DNA of 33,371 nt, from the NCBI GenBank assembly GCA_020717985.1, contig DYDH01000025.1:1-33371 (forward strand). Direction: 5' to 3'. Under the pieces are notes generated by a model that was given only the letters and a program-made list of their open reading frames with translations, did no database searches and was not told where the DNA came from. Origin of the DNA: Herpetosiphon sp. Its GTDB lineage: Bacteria; Chloroflexota; Anaerolineae; Anaerolineales; Villigracilaceae. Each line of letters starts with the position of its first letter. Positions within the stretch are counted from its first letter, which is position 1. The position numbers and the translations under genes are program-made. Shown here one piece after another: positions 31,612 to 33,371 of the stretch.

Positions 31612-33130
31612 CAATCTGATTTATTTTGACGAACCGAAATTGGCTTTTGGGTATGACCAAACCTCCGAAGACCCTAGGGATGGCTTGTCTCTTTTTGGTC
31701 CGTATGAAAAACCCACTTCTCACGCCGTTCAGGCAGGAGTAATTGGAACACAAAAGGGGATTCAGAATTATGCAGATTTTGTTGAAAGACTTGAAAAGCC
31801 AATAATTTCAAACAATGTTCAACGACCATCTTTTCTTGGATTTGAATCGATTTTTGGGATTAAGTGGCAAAGCAAGCCTGTTATAGAAAGAGCGATAGAC
31901 GAAGATGTGTTGAAGGATTTGCTTTCCATCAGCAATCTACAAGAAAGAACTTATAAAGTTGTAAATCTGTTTTTGGACGAGATAAAAAAGGTTAAGAGCG
32001 AAGAGGAAACCGATATTAATATTTGGTTCGTCGTTATTCCAAAATCGGTTTGGTTGAAATGCCGTCCTCTGTCTTTAAGTACAAAAATTACGTCATCGAC
32101 AAGGGGCGAAGTATTAGCTTTTCAAAAAGGACAGCATTCCTTATTTCCTGAGATTGAAGAACAGCTTGAGGAAATGAGCGAGTTTCTGGATTCGAGTTCG
32201 GATTTTCATCATCAACTAAAAGCCAGAGTAATTAACGAAGGCGTCCAAATACCAATTCAGATTATTCTTGAAACAACACTTGCGTTTAAGGATAAATATA
32301 GAGAAATAGAATTTGAAGATGAGATGAAAGCTCACTTGGCTTGGACACAATCCTCAGCACTCTACTACAAGCTGAGCAGACTTCCTTGGAAATTGAAAGA
32401 TATTCGAGAAGGTGTGTGTTATGTAGGTTTGGTTTTCAAGAGATTCGAACATCTTACTCGAAAGGGATATGCTTGTAGCGCGGCGCAGATGTTTTTGGAT
32501 TCAGGTGATGGGACAATTTTTCGAGGAAATATTGGACCTTGGTTGAGTGAGAATGAGAAGGAATATCACCTAGATAAAACGGCTGCAAAAGATTTGTTAA
32601 CTAAGGCGTTGGCTACATACTGGAAAAATAATGGAAAGAAATATCCAAAAGAAGTTTTTATACACGGACGAGCAAGATTCAATCAAAATGAATGGGACGG
32701 TTTTCGAGAGGCAGTAAATGAAGTAAGCGAGGATACCAATTTGGTTGGTGTTGTGATTAAGTCGTCAAACAAATTGAAGATATTTAGAGAAGTCGAAAAG
32801 CAAGATTGCAAATACGGAAATCTAAGAGGCTTGGGTCTTATAGTCAATCAATATGAGGGTTTTATTTGGACAAAAGGGTTTGTGCCAAGATTAAATACAA
32901 GCATGAGTCTTGAAATTCCCAATCCATTAAGAGTCCAAATTGTTCGAGGAGAGTCGAAAATCCACCAAGTATTACAAGATATATTGGCTCTGACTAAGCT
33001 AAATTACAATGCTTGTATTTATGGCGATGGACTACCTGTTACTTTGAGGTTTTCTGACCAGATTGGAAGCATACTTACTGCAATTGACGATATGCAAAGC
33101 GAACTACTTCAGTTCAAATATTACATTTGA
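31604..33130 (+). CDS. Short prokaryotic Argonaute (MID-PIWI), SPARTA partner
   Basis: 508 residues from ATG 31604, eight bases inside the TIR-APAZ gene, with AGGA five bases upstream; an in-frame TTG at 31571 is less likely. Length and lack of N and PAZ domains match short pAgo. The N-terminal half is the MID domain that holds the guide 5' end. The PIWI half begins near VCYVGLVFKRF, where active Argonautes have the first catalytic Asp; here Gly/Val replace it. It continues with DSGDGTIFRGN and KEVFIHGRARFNQNEWDGF. It is therefore predicted to bind but not cut nucleic acid, leaving the effector role to the TIR subunit. The last codons and the stop lie in a perfect 25-bp inverted repeat. AT-rich like its partner. 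Confidence 0.9.
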   Translation: MNNNLIYFDEPKLAFGYDQTSEDPRDGLSLFGPYEKPTSHAVQAGVIGTQKGIQNYADFVERLEKPIISNNVQRPSFLGFESIFGIKWQSKPVIERAIDEDVLKDLLSISNLQERTYKVVNLFLDEIKKVKSEEETDINIWFVVIPKSVWLKCRPLSLSTKITSSTRGEVLAFQKGQHSLFPEIEEQLEEMSEFLDSSSDFHHQLKARVINEGVQIPIQIILETTLAFKDKYREIEFEDEMKAHLAWTQSSALYYKLSRLPWKLKDIREGVCYVGLVFKRFEHLTRKGYACSAAQMFLDSGDGTIFRGNIGPWLSENEKEYHLDKTAAKDLLTKALATYWKNNGKKYPKEVFIHGRARFNQNEWDGFREAVNEVSEDTNLVGVVIKSSNKLKIFREVEKQDCKYGNLRGLGLIVNQYEGFIWTKGFVPRLNTSMSLEIPNPLRVQIVRGESKIHQVLQDILALTKLNYNACIYGDGLPVTLRFSDQIGSILTAIDDMQSELLQFKYYI

Positions 33131-33149
33131 ACTGAAGTAGTTCGCTTTG
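33095..33149. repeat. Perfect 25-bp inverted repeat across the pAgo stop codon
   Basis: The left arm 33095-33119 (starting CAAAGCGAACTACTTC) and right arm 33125-33149 are exact complements with a 5-base loop ATTAC. The stop codon is in the right arm. There is no T-run outside the stem beyond TTTG. It may act as a strong bidirectional terminator or 3' stabiliser, or mark a recombination boundary. Confidence 0.85.
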
Positions 33150-33371
33150 AGCGGACTTCGTAACCATAGCCCTGACGTTCCACGTCGGGGCGGGCAGAGG
33201 CGTGAAAAAATGCTCTCGAAATAGAACCAGCTTCCACCGCCGCGCGAAGCGTTGCTCATAAGTGCGTCACACCTCACAGGCTGGATTCTCCTCTTAATCA
33301 GATAACTCCCATCGTGTAGTTTCTGCAAAAAAATTCGGAAATGCCCTTGACTCACACCCCGCGCGTGCGTA
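33150..33371. other. Non-coding tail of the window
   Basis: GC-rich again, unlike the preceding operon. A small hairpin, CCCTGACG/CGTCGGGG, lies near 33170-33190. An 83-codon minus-strand open frame (33104-33355) has no ribosome site, runs into the palindrome and is not recognised, so it is not called. Confidence 0.4.

Noticed and set aside
33104..33355. 83-codon minus-strand open frame at the right edge
   Set aside because: No recognisable domain or ribosome site, and its end lies inside the palindrome at the pAgo stop codon.

Overview
The window looks like a chromosomal segment of a Chloroflexota bacterium, probably class Anaerolineae. This is inferred from gene style: family-5 solute-binding lipoproteins with a Pro/Ala/Val/Glu-rich linker after the lipobox Cys, oligopeptide ABC genes in several sets, a fixABCX cluster, and monoderm-type lipoproteins. 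No similarity search was possible, so the lineage is a judgement from recognition.

Layout. 1-3056 (minus): 5' part of a UvrD/PcrA helicase gene, cut by the window edge and interrupted by an in-frame 362-residue intein at helicase motif III. 3157-3555 (minus): mscL with a C-terminal zinc-ribbon tail. 4139-10217 (plus): a complete peptide ABC transporter (two ATPases, binding protein, two permeases). It is followed by a membrane-anchored c-type cytochrome (10393-11148) and two further binding lipoproteins (11290-15155), the second with a coiled-coil-like insert. 15289-18798 (minus): fixABCX, an electron-transfer flavoprotein/quinone oxidoreductase operon. 19252-22416 (plus): a second ATPase pair plus a response regulator. 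22445-22518: tRNA-Gln(UUG). 22676-25687 (plus): glmU, cdd, recO and a small unknown gene. 26033-29120 (minus): an acyltransferase, a geranylgeranyl-reductase-type flavoprotein and a PHP phosphoesterase. 29478-30206 (minus): a Gp37/Gp68-like (DUF5131) gene. 30304-33130 (plus): a two-gene short-Argonaute system (TIR-APAZ plus MID-PIWI, i.e. SPARTA). It is visibly AT-richer than the housekeeping genes around it and ends in a perfect 25-bp inverted repeat.

Non-coding structure is rich. Two copies of a small non-autonomous transposable element (136 and 109 bp) lie 10 kb apart in opposite orientation, each flanked by its own perfect 9-bp target duplication. uvrD and recO share a composite leader of the same length (97 bp) placed directly against the start codon. 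Several intrinsic terminators and good sigma-70-type promoters can be read directly.

Functionally, most of the window serves peptide uptake and electron transfer. The accessory content is the intein, the small transposable elements and the SPARTA defence operon. SPARTA is a described system; the intein's internal domain and the SPARTA surroundings are the parts most likely to hold something new.
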